Part shown: one piece after another, positions 7,175-13,206 of the stretch
Layout of the letters: the number at the start of each line of letters is the position of its first letter
How positions within the stretch are numbered: position 1 is the stretch's first letter
NCBI GenBank assembly: GCA_034435635.1
Contig: DAOTWY010000008.1
Span: 1 to 13,206, forward strand
Reading direction: 5' to 3'
Length of the DNA: 13,206 nucleotides
Source: DAOTWY01 sp003696565
GTDB lineage: Bacteria; Chloroflexota; Anaerolineae; Aggregatilineales; Phototrophicaceae
Made by a program: the position numbers and the translations under genes
The notes under the pieces: generated by a model
Databases searched by the model: none
Told to the model about the DNA's origin: nothing
What the model saw: only the letters and a program-made list of their open reading frames with translations

Positions 7175-7677
7175 CGAAATATGTAACCATATTGAACGGC
7201 GAGCAGTATGAAGTTGAAATCGATAAGGACGGGAACATTCTGTTAAACGGTGAACGACGTGAAGTTGACTTTTTGGCACTTGGTCCGTCGTTGTATTCAA
7301 TTATCACAGATTATAAATCATTAGAAGTGGTGATTGACGATGAAGCAGGCAATGTGTCTGTCTTGATGGGGGGCAGGCTCTATGAAACACAAGTTTTGGA
7401 TGAGCGTGCGCTCTTGATGGCAATGCGCAAAGGCGGCTTAGGCGGCGGGTCTGGAGAGGTTCATGCGCCGATGCCTGGCTTAATTGTCGCTGTTCCAGTT
7501 GAGATCGGGCAGGAAATTCAACAAGGGCAAACGGTTGTCATTCTGGAATCCATGAAGATGCAGAATGAGCTAAAATCCCCAATTGATGGTGTTGTTCAGG
7601 CAATTAATGTTACAGCAGGGCAAACTGTTGATAAAAACGCAATACTTGTTGTTATCAGCCCACCATCAGAAGAATAA
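7171..7677 (+). CDS. Biotin carboxyl carrier protein of acyl-CoA carboxylase
   Basis: A 168-aa carrier that shuttles carboxybiotin between the biotin carboxylase and carboxyltransferase encoded just upstream. The C-terminal biotinyl domain (about 97-163) has the hallmark ESMKMQNEL, in which Lys129 is the biotinylation site, preceded by VHAPMPGLIVAV and followed by SPIDGVVQAINV. The N-terminal 80 residues form a beta-rich segment (YVTILNGEQYEVEIDKDGN; VSVLMGGRLYETQVLDE) like the part of PccA alpha subunits that contacts the carboxyltransferase. A glycine-rich hinge (KGGLGGGSG) joins the two. The start at 7171 is chosen for its ribosome site and ATGA overlap; the upstream ATG at 7141 would add ten residues. 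It is the last gene of the operon, 14 nt before the terminator stem. As it lacks the Ala/Pro-rich linker of fatty-acid-synthesis AccB, I do not use that symbol. Confidence 0.93.
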   Translation: MTKYVTILNGEQYEVEIDKDGNILLNGERREVDFLALGPSLYSIITDYKSLEVVIDDEAGNVSVLMGGRLYETQVLDERALLMAMRKGGLGGGSGEVHAPMPGLIVAVPVEIGQEIQQGQTVVILESMKMQNELKSPIDGVVQAINVTAGQTVDKNAILVVISPPSEE

Positions 7678-7691
7678 AATCAGCTTAATTT

Positions 7692-7724
7692 AGCGGGAGT
7701 GAAAAGACAACTCCCGCTTTTTTT
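7692..7724 (+). terminator. Rho-independent terminator of the acyl-CoA operon
   Basis: A perfect 9-bp GC-rich stem (AGCGGGAGT at 7692-7700 pairing with ACTCCCGCT at 7710-7718) with a 9-nt loop is followed by seven T residues. It starts 14 nt after the carrier-protein stop, so it ends the operon and insulates gyrA. Confidence 0.93.
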
Positions 7725-7751
7725 ATGATATAATAGAACGTATATTCTGAT

Positions 7752-7772
7752 TGTTTGACAGCGTTTCAAACA
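7752..7772. promoter_or_regulatory. Perfect inverted repeat over the gyrA -35 box, candidate operator
   Basis: TGTTTGA (7752-7758) and TCAAACA (7766-7772) are exact reverse complements separated by 7 nt. The left arm overlaps the TTGACA -35 hexamer at 7755-7760. A dimeric protein bound here would compete with RNA polymerase. No regulator can be named. Confidence 0.4.
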
Positions 7773-7783
7773 CAACTTAGAAT
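7755..7783 (+). promoter_or_regulatory. Sigma-70-type promoter of the gyrA-like gene
   Basis: A consensus -35 TTGACA (7755-7760), a 17-nt spacer and a -10 TAGAAT (7778-7783, 5 of 6 matches). Transcription would start near 7790, leaving a leader of about 33 nt with GGAG (7808-7811) 11 nt before the ATG. It lies just after the upstream operon's terminator. Confidence 0.7.
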
Positions 7784-7822
7784 GTTTGTTTATTACCGCG
7801 TTCCATTGGAGTAATCAGATTT

Positions 7823-10306
7823 ATGGATGTTCAACAGGTTAATATTGAGCAAGAAATGCGTGATGCATATCTTGATTATGCGATGAGTGTTATTGTCTCT
7901 CGTGCATTACCAGACGCAAGAGATGGCTTAAAGCCAGTACATCGTCGCATTCTATATGCGATGTATGACATGGGCTTACGCTCTGATACGTCTTATAAAA
8001 AAAGTGCCCGTATTGTTGGGGAAGTGCTTGGGAAGTATCATCCACATGGTGATCAAGCTGTCTATGAAGCGATGGTTCGTATGGCGCAAGATTTTAGCTT
8101 GCGTTACATGCTGGTGGATGGACAAGGAAATTTTGGGAGTATTGATGGCGACAGTCCAGCTGCTATGCGTTATACGGAAGCGCGCATGGCTGAACTTGGA
8201 GAAGAATTATTAGTAGACATTGATAAAAACACTGTAGATTTTGGGGAAAACTTTGATGGTTCGCTGCAAGAACCAACGGTGTTGCCGTCGAGTATCCCTA
8301 ACTTATTAGTAAATGGCTCGTCCGGTATTGCCGTTGGTATGTCTACTAATATCCCCCCACATAACTTGAGTGAAGTCTGCGATGCATTGGTTTATATGCT
8401 GGAGAATTGGGATAAACTTAGTGAGATCAGCGTCAGCGATTTGATGAAGTTTGTACAAGGTCCTGATTTTCCGACTGGTGGAGTTGTTTATCGTCATAAA
8501 GATAGCGGGGATGATGAGGATACACTTGTAACTGCGTATGCAACCGGACAAGGGAAGTTAACAGTCCGTGCCAAACTCCATATTGAAGAAATGGGACGAG
8601 GCAAATCAAGGATTATCGTCAGTGAATTGCCGTATCAAGTGAATAAAACCGCGTTGATTGAGCGTATTGCTCGGTTGGTTCAGGAGAATAAACTAGACGG
8701 TTTAGCGGATTTGCGCGATGAATCTGACCGACAAGGCTTGCGTATTGTTATTGAACTACAACGTGGTGTTGATCCTAACCAAGTTTTGGTAGAGTTGTTT
8801 AAGCATACACAGTTACAAGAAACATTCAGTATACGAATGTTGGCATTGGTGGATAATCAACCGCGTTTACTTTCTCTTAAACAGGCATTAAAGGTCTATC
8901 TAGATCACCGCCTTGAGATTGTAAGACGGCGTAGCGAATACGATCTGACAAAGGCAAAAGACCGCGCGCATATCCTAGAAGGGTTACTGGCGGCACTGGA
9001 TAATTTGGATGACGTGATTGATATTATTCGCCGCTCACAAACGGTAGAAACAGCACGAACTAACTTGATTAAAAAACTCAAAGTTACGGAAATTCAAGCA
9101 AATGCGATTTTGGATATGCCGTTACGTCGTCTGGCATCTTTAGAGCGCAAGAAAATTAAAGAAGAACACACTGAAAAAGTTAAATTGATTGAATATCTGG
9201 AAGGACTATTACAAAGCCCAGAAAAGATGCGCGGGGTAGTCTCAGAAGAACTCCGTATGATTAAATCCGCTTATGGTGATGCTAGGCGTACAATTATTGC
9301 TGATAGTGCAGCGAGCAGCGCAACAGTAGAAGATTTACTGATGCCTGAAGAACGCGGGTGGTTAGTTTTTACTGTGCAGGGTAATATCGCAAGAATGACC
9401 AAAGACACGCCACCTAAAGTTACAACTGCTACTAAAGAACCACCTCGTTTTATTTTGGAAAGTAGTACATCTCATACACTTTATTTGTTCACACAAAAAG
9501 GTATGTGTGCCACCATCCCCGCGCAACAAATACCGCAGGCAGAAGATGCCAGTAGCGGGGGGCATTTTAGTACACTCTGTGGCTTGAACCGAGATGATCA
9601 GATTGTTGGTGTTTTGAGTTTACCTTCTGTTGAACACGGGTATTTATTTTTTGCGACCGAACAGGGGCAAGTCAAACGGATTCGCCTGAGCGATTTACCT
9701 GGTATGACTTCGAAAGTATTCACAGTTATTAATGTGGGGGACGATGACAACCTGATTAAAGTGCTAACAACGGACGGCAAGCAGGATGTTATCCTTACAA
9801 CGAGCGAAGCACAAGCAATTCGGTTTAAAGAAACTGATGTCCGCCCAACAGGATTACCTGCTGGTGGTATGCGTGGTGTGAAGCTTGCCAATCAACGTAG
9901 TCGATGTGTTGGGTTAGATATTGCTGTGGATGGGCAATATATGTGGGTGATAACAGATGACGGCATTGCAAAAATTTCTGACTGTGCGGAATATCCAAAA
10001 CAAGGACGCGGCGGCGGCGGTGTTATTACAATGCGTTTACCCAAAACCAGCCAATATGTTGCTGCATCAACAGTTGGAAAAGCTAACGACATGATTATTG
10101 TGCTTTCTAATAAGGGGAAACCTAAGTATATGAGCATTGGCGTAGCAGAGCTAGTTAAACGTGGACGTGCAGGTGGTAAAGACGTGTTTTCTATGCCCCG
10201 AAAAGATGAAGTGGTTGAATGTGTCGTAGAGTATCAGCCGTTTTATGTGCCTGCTGAACCTGACGATGACATTATTGAAAACGGGAATGTCATGGGTGGT
10301 GAATAA
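7823..10306 (+). CDS. gyrA: DNA gyrase subunit A-like type IIA topoisomerase (GyrA/ParC family)
   Basis: An 827-aa breakage-reunion subunit, full length for GyrA. The winged-helix region has DARDGLKPVHRRILYAM and KYHPHGDQAVYEAMVRMAQD. The catalytic tyrosine is Tyr117 in AMRYTEARMAE, with Arg116 before it. The tower segment (LVNGSSGIAVGMSTNIPPHN) and coiled coil (about 360-480, with LDMPLRRLASLERKKI) follow. The C-terminal beta-pinwheel has recurring blades (VKRIRLSDLPGM; MRGVKLANQRSRCVGLDI; QGRGGGGVITMRL at 727-739; KRGRAGGKDVFSM), and the protein ends in an acidic tail (PAEPDDDIIEN). With its partner GyrB (not in the window), the enzyme would pass one duplex through another. The canonical GyrA box expected in the first blade (about 520-545) is absent, so a ParC-like decatenase or second GyrA paralogue remains possible. 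The gene has its own promoter and ends at a convergent terminator. Confidence 0.92.
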   Translation: MDVQQVNIEQEMRDAYLDYAMSVIVSRALPDARDGLKPVHRRILYAMYDMGLRSDTSYKKSARIVGEVLGKYHPHGDQAVYEAMVRMAQDFSLRYMLVDGQGNFGSIDGDSPAAMRYTEARMAELGEELLVDIDKNTVDFGENFDGSLQEPTVLPSSIPNLLVNGSSGIAVGMSTNIPPHNLSEVCDALVYMLENWDKLSEISVSDLMKFVQGPDFPTGGVVYRHKDSGDDEDTLVTAYATGQGKLTVRAKLHIEEMGRGKSRIIVSELPYQVNKTALIERIARLVQENKLDGLADLRDESDRQGLRIVIELQRGVDPNQVLVELFKHTQLQETFSIRMLALVDNQPRLLSLKQALKVYLDHRLEIVRRRSEYDLTKAKDRAHILEGLLAALDNLDDVIDIIRRSQTVETARTNLIKKLKVTEIQANAILDMPLRRLASLERKKIKEEHTEKVKLIEYLEGLLQSPEKMRGVVSEELRMIKSAYGDARRTIIADSAASSATVEDLLMPEERGWLVFTVQGNIARMTKDTPPKVTTATKEPPRFILESSTSHTLYLFTQKGMCATIPAQQIPQAEDASSGGHFSTLCGLNRDDQIVGVLSLPSVEHGYLFFATEQGQVKRIRLSDLPGMTSKVFTVINVGDDDNLIKVLTTDGKQDVILTTSEAQAIRFKETDVRPTGLPAGGMRGVKLANQRSRCVGLDIAVDGQYMWVITDDGIAKISDCAEYPKQGRGGGGVITMRLPKTSQYVAASTVGKANDMIIVLSNKGKPKYMSIGVAELVKRGRAGGKDVFSMPRKDEVVECVVEYQPFYVPAEPDDDIIENGNVMGGE

Positions 10307-10314
10307 AACCAAGC

Positions 10315-10341
10315 AAGGAGCAAGAAACATGCTTGCTCCTT
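10315..10341. terminator. Bidirectional terminator hairpin between convergent genes
   Basis: AAGGAGCAAG (10315-10324) pairs perfectly with CTTGCTCCTT (10332-10341) around a 7-nt loop. It starts 9 nt after the gyrA stop, and its right arm contains part of the stop codon of the opposite-strand regulator. The plus strand has no clear T run after it; the minus strand continues GGTTTTATT, a weak one. It can serve both genes. Confidence 0.6.
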
Positions 10342-11524
10342 ACATTTCCTTTTGAATTTGTTGCATTAAATTTTGTAGTTGTGGGGCAGGTTGAACGCCA
10401 AGTCGTTGTTGTAGTTCTTGCCGAAGTCTTTGATAAATTAGAAGAGCATCTGTGTGCATATTATGTTCACGATAAAGCCGCATCACATGGGATGCTAAAT
10501 CTTCTCGATGAGGAAGATGGGATAAAGCACGAAGGTAAAGCCCAAGTGCCTCCTGCTTTTGGCTTCTTTGTTCTTTTAACTTTGCTAAAGCTGCTAATGC
10601 TTCTCCATATTCTTCTTGGAGTTCTTTCCTACGATCTTCTGCCCAAGCTATTTCAATACCTTTTAAGAAAGAGCCTTTGTAAAGTGAAATTGCCTTTTCT
10701 AATAATATTATAGCATCATCAGGAACCGCTATGGCACTTTTTTGCACCAATTCATTAAACATCATAACGTCATAACGGATGACGACATTAGACGCAATAC
10801 GATAAAAACCAGAGACATATTGCGTCAACTCAGTTCCTAATATCTCGTTGATTTTACGCTTAGTTACGTGAAAGACGTTTGTTGCTTCACTCGTAGAAAG
10901 ATTTGCCCAAAACGTTTGAAATATATCATCACGAGTAGTCATTCCACGATCAATTAAATAAAAAAATAATGAGCGTGGTAATACGCCGTCCCACTTGACG
11001 ATTTGTTGCCCGTTCAAATAAGCTTGTCCATCACCGAATCCATGAACGTCTATCACGATATTGTCTTGTATTGCATCGATTGTGTGATAGTCCTGTAATG
11101 TTGTATGTGCGTCTTTTGGAATAAACTCTGTTTGTTGTCGTAAATCAGCGTCTAAAAATACATAAAGCGGTAAAGTGCGACCAAACAACACAAACCGATA
11201 ATTGGGTAACGTTTTTAATAAATGACGCAAAAATGAGCCAACAGCTTTTGGCTGACCACGATCAAGCTCATCAAGGAGAATAGTCGTAATATGACTTTGT
11301 GTATCTGGAGCGAGTTGTTCAGAAAAGAGTGTTTCAAATTGTTGTTTTAATGTTGTAAGATTTAATTTTTTGCCAGTAAAACGTATATAAGCGATATTGT
11401 CAGTATTAAAATGACTGAGAAGCAAATGCTGGTGTGTATAATATGGATGAATAACCACCAATCGAACATGATCGGCGAGTCCTGTCAGTTGGCGGGCTGC
11501 CAGAGTCCGCAAATAATAATACAT
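10340..11524 (-). CDS. SARP/BTAD-family transcriptional regulator with a degenerate ATPase-like N-terminus
   Basis: A 394-aa protein read from the ATG at 11524, chosen because GGAG lies 5 nt upstream; a TTG at 11554 would add ten residues without a ribosome site. Residues 1-135 resemble the middle of MalT/STAND-type ATPases: a strand plus Walker-B-like TTILLDELDRG and the following RFVLFGRTLPLYVF, but no P-loop (GxxxxGKT) precedes them. Residues 155-260 form an OmpR/SARP-like winged helix (IDVHGFGDGQAYLNGQQIVKW, RSLFFYLIDRG, FHVTKRKINEILG, YRIASNVVIRYDV). Residues 265-394 are the bacterial transcriptional activator domain, TPR-like helices including AIILLEKAISLYKGSFL, WAEDRRKELQEEYGEALAAL and ALLIYQRLRQELQQRLGVQP. 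Role: DNA-binding regulator, target unknown. It follows rel on the same strand by 82 nt and may be read through from it. Confidence 0.82.
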   Translation of the reverse strand: MYYYLRTLAARQLTGLADHVRLVVIHPYYTHQHLLLSHFNTDNIAYIRFTGKKLNLTTLKQQFETLFSEQLAPDTQSHITTILLDELDRGQPKAVGSFLRHLLKTLPNYRFVLFGRTLPLYVFLDADLRQQTEFIPKDAHTTLQDYHTIDAIQDNIVIDVHGFGDGQAYLNGQQIVKWDGVLPRSLFFYLIDRGMTTRDDIFQTFWANLSTSEATNVFHVTKRKINEILGTELTQYVSGFYRIASNVVIRYDVMMFNELVQKSAIAVPDDAIILLEKAISLYKGSFLKGIEIAWAEDRRKELQEEYGEALAALAKLKEQRSQKQEALGLYLRALSHLPHREDLASHVMRLYREHNMHTDALLIYQRLRQELQQRLGVQPAPQLQNLMQQIQKEM

Positions 11525-11529
11525 GTAAT

Positions 11530-11533
11530 CTCC
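11530..11533 (-). promoter_or_regulatory. Ribosome binding site supporting the regulator start at 11524
   Basis: GGAG on the minus strand with a 5-nt spacer (ATTAC) to ATG at 11524. No comparable purine run precedes the TTG codons at 11554 and 11551. Confidence 0.6.
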
Positions 11534-11574
11534 ATGAGAATACTGCTGCAACAAATCGATAGGTGAGAGAGATA

Positions 11575-11603
11575 ATATTACTGGAAATAAGCCTATTCTG
11601 CAA
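11575..11603 (-). promoter_or_regulatory. Weak possible promoter for the BTAD regulator
   Basis: On the minus strand TTGCAG (11603-11598), a 17-nt spacer and TAATAT (11580-11575) lie in the rel-regulator gap. Matches are 3 of 6 and 4 of 6 to consensus, so this is a low-confidence call. The rest of the 82-nt gap shows no terminator, leaving read-through from rel possible. Confidence 0.2.
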
Positions 11604-11606
11604 CTA

Positions 11607-13206
11607 TCAAACAGTACGACACCGGTAAGCCTCTACTACACTACGAAGTTGTTCAATTTTTGAAAGAATACGTGTTAACTGATGATTGTTTGTAATTTCC
11701 ATAGTGATGTGAAATGTTGCAATTTCTTGTCGTGTAGTTACACGAACATCAGCGATATTGACTTTTTCATCTGCAATGATAGAACTGATGTCACGGATTA
11801 ACCCTGCGCGATCATATGCGATAATCTCAACTGGAACAGCAAATTTGTTTTCCTGGTCTACGCCGCCCCAACTGACATCAATCAGACGCTCACGATCTTG
11901 AAGGGTGAGAATGTTGGGACAATCTTGACGATGAACTGTAACCCCACGTCCACGTGTAATATAACCGGTGATGTCATCGCCAGGCATAGGGTTGCAGCAA
12001 TTGGCGATATTAACTAGCAAGCCACCTGTTCCTAAGATATTGATACCAGAGGAATTTTCTTTTTGTATTTGCGATTTACGAACTAAGTCTGTTGCATCTT
12101 TGAATTTTTGCCTGTTACGTTCTTCATCTAAAACGCGATGGGCTATCTGTGCGGCATTAATATCCCCAGCACCAACTGCTGCCATGAAGTCATCTAGTTG
12201 TTTGAACTCAAACAAGCTTGCCACAGCTTCAAACGTCATGCTATCCAGAACACCTAACCGCTTCAGTTCACGTTCAACAACTTCGCGTCCTAAGCTGATA
12301 TGCTTATCACGATTTAGTTTACGGAACCAATGCCGTATTTTTGTTCTGGCGCGTGATGTATGAACATATCCTAACTCTGGATTGAGCCAATCCATGCTTG
12401 GTCCGCCACGTTTGGATGTAATGATTTCTACTTGATCACCAGTTTTTAGCGGGGTATTTAAGCTAACTAGCCGTCCATTAATTTTTGCACCACGACAACG
12501 GTGTCCAATTTCAGTGTGAATGTGATAGGCGAAATCAACCGGCGTTGAACCAACTGGTAAATCGATAATATCACCTTTAGGGGTATAAGCATAAACACGA
12601 TCCTGAAACACCTCAGACTTTAGAGTATCCATAAAAGCTTGGGGGTCATTGTTGACATCAGGACCGAATTCCATTAATCGACGCAGATAATTTAACCGTT
12701 TTTGGAATTTTTCGTCATGTTTACCCCCTTCTTTATAACGCCAATGTGCTGCTACCCCATACTCTGCATGTTCATGCATTTCCCAAGTACGGATTTGTAC
12801 TTCTACTGTTTTTCCACGATCATCGATGACAGCAGTATGCAGACTTTGATAAAAATTATCTTTTGGAGCGGCAATGTAGTCATCAAATTCTTGGGCAATT
12901 GGTCGCCATAAATTATGGACCACCCCTAACACTAGGTAACATTGCGGGATGGTGTCTACAATTACACGAATAGCACGTACATCAAAGATTTCTTCAAAGG
13001 GTAGGTTCTTACGTTGCATTTTGCGATAAATGCTATAAATATGTTTCGGACGTGCAGTGATGACAACATTTGTAATGTTATGTTTTAGCAATTCTTCTTT
13101 TAATATCCGTGCGATATTTTCAACATATTTCTCACGGTCAGCGCGGCGTTCATCAATTTTGTTGGCAATGGAGCGATAAGCCTCTGGTTCCAAATAACGG
13201 AAACAC
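11607..13206 (-). CDS. rel: RelA/SpoT-family (p)ppGpp synthetase, N-terminal hydrolase domain beyond the window edge
   Basis: About 532 residues are visible and the frame is open through the right edge. The first residues, CFRYLEPEAYRSIANKI, match the junction after the HD hydrolase domain, so roughly 200 N-terminal residues are missing; the TTG at 13193 is internal, not the start. Numbering from that TTG: synthetase domain with ARPKHIYSIYRKMQ (48-60), catalytic Asp71 in FDVRAIRVIVD, EFDDYIAAPKDNFYQSLHT (102-120) and Glu131 in VEVQIRTWEMHEHAEYG. Next come a TGS domain (DRVYAYTPKGDIIDLPVGST), a helical region, the ZFD/CC motif NIANCCNPMPGDDITGY and a C-terminal ACT domain (VEIIAYDRAGLIRDISSIIAD). 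It makes ppGpp/pppGpp on starved ribosomes. The acidic EFDD motif is the EXDD version seen in monofunctional RelA, rather than RXKD; whether the hydrolase is active cannot be judged here. Confidence 0.93.
   Translation of the reverse strand, partial: CFRYLEPEAYRSIANKIDERRADREKYVENIARILKEELLKHNITNVVITARPKHIYSIYRKMQRKNLPFEEIFDVRAIRVIVDTIPQCYLVLGVVHNLWRPIAQEFDDYIAAPKDNFYQSLHTAVIDDRGKTVEVQIRTWEMHEHAEYGVAAHWRYKEGGKHDEKFQKRLNYLRRLMEFGPDVNNDPQAFMDTLKSEVFQDRVYAYTPKGDIIDLPVGSTPVDFAYHIHTEIGHRCRGAKINGRLVSLNTPLKTGDQVEIITSKRGGPSMDWLNPELGYVHTSRARTKIRHWFRKLNRDKHISLGREVVERELKRLGVLDSMTFEAVASLFEFKQLDDFMAAVGAGDINAAQIAHRVLDEERNRQKFKDATDLVRKSQIQKENSSGINILGTGGLLVNIANCCNPMPGDDITGYITRGRGVTVHRQDCPNILTLQDRERLIDVSWGGVDQENKFAVPVEIIAYDRAGLIRDISSIIADEKVNIADVRVTTRQEIATFHITMEITNNHQLTRILSKIEQLRSVVEAYRCRTV

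Noticed and set aside
7729..7734. A second TATAAT just after the operon terminator
   Set aside because: Its 17-nt-spaced -35 position falls in the terminator loop and stem and reads GACAAC; the TTGACA/TAGAAT pair downstream is far better.
7736..7747. GAAC-N4-ATTC, resembling a Gram-positive-type LexA box upstream of gyrA
   Set aside because: Only one half-site is intact, the inner bases break the symmetry, and it lies upstream of the -35 rather than over the promoter.
10333..10713. Open frame of 126 codons on the plus strand opposite the BTAD regulator
   Set aside because: It is the antisense shadow of a well-supported gene, is low-complexity Leu/Val-rich, and begins inside the terminator hairpin.
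13191..13193. TTG at 13193 as the start of the Rel enzyme
   Set aside because: The upstream in-frame codons encode CFRY, which continues the conserved FRYLEPEAY segment, so the gene extends past the window edge.
1..13206. CRISPR arrays, insertion sequences, tRNA genes, long repeats
   Set aside because: I saw no spaced direct repeats, transposase motifs, cloverleaf-like sequences or long duplicated segments; the region is compact housekeeping DNA.

Overview
The window is 13.2 kb of chromosomal, moderately AT-rich bacterial DNA. It holds a densely packed acyl-CoA/propionyl-CoA metabolism operon followed by housekeeping genes. The best taxonomic guess is Chloroflexota (Anaerolineae-like). The reasons are the split three-subunit acyl-CoA carboxylase, the style of the MDR dehydrogenase, the regulator combining a bacterial transcriptional activator (BTAD) domain with a winged helix, and the EXDD-type Rel. 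This is inference from family resemblance; there is no rRNA or other decisive marker here.

Layout. Positions 1-281 (minus) are the 5' part of a methylmalonyl-CoA epimerase running off the left edge. A 145-nt divergent intergenic region follows, with -10-like boxes facing both ways and two perfect small palindromes. From 427 to 7677 (plus) lie eight genes with gaps of -8 to +14 nt, almost certainly one operon: acyl-CoA dehydrogenase, a zinc-less MDR oxidoreductase, an unrecognised 155-aa protein, a CYTH-domain protein, a small four-helix membrane protein, then the carboxyltransferase, biotin carboxylase and biotin carrier subunits of an acyl-CoA carboxylase. A strong intrinsic terminator closes it at 7692-7724. 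A monocistronic gyrA-like type IIA topoisomerase gene (7823-10306) follows, with a recognisable promoter (TTGACA-17-TAGAAT). It converges on two minus-strand genes: a SARP/BTAD regulator (10340-11524) and a Rel (p)ppGpp enzyme whose N-terminal hydrolase domain lies beyond the right edge.

How the genes work together. Acyl-CoA dehydrogenase oxidises acyl-CoAs. The carboxylase would convert propionyl-CoA to (S)-methylmalonyl-CoA, and the divergent epimerase would produce the (R)-isomer for a mutase that is not in the window. This is the classical propionate/odd-chain/branched-chain catabolic route feeding succinyl-CoA. The CYTH, 155-aa and membrane proteins sit inside this operon without an obvious metabolic role.

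I did not find a clear-cut novel system such as a CRISPR array, defence island or mobile element. The points most worth a second look are residue-level and architectural: the topoisomerase lacks the canonical first-blade GyrA box and has Gln at the quinolone-contact position; the carboxylase has Cys at the substrate-selectivity position; the MDR enzyme has lost its zinc ligands; the BTAD regulator carries an ATPase-like N-terminus without a P-loop; and a palindrome overlaps the gyrA -35 box.
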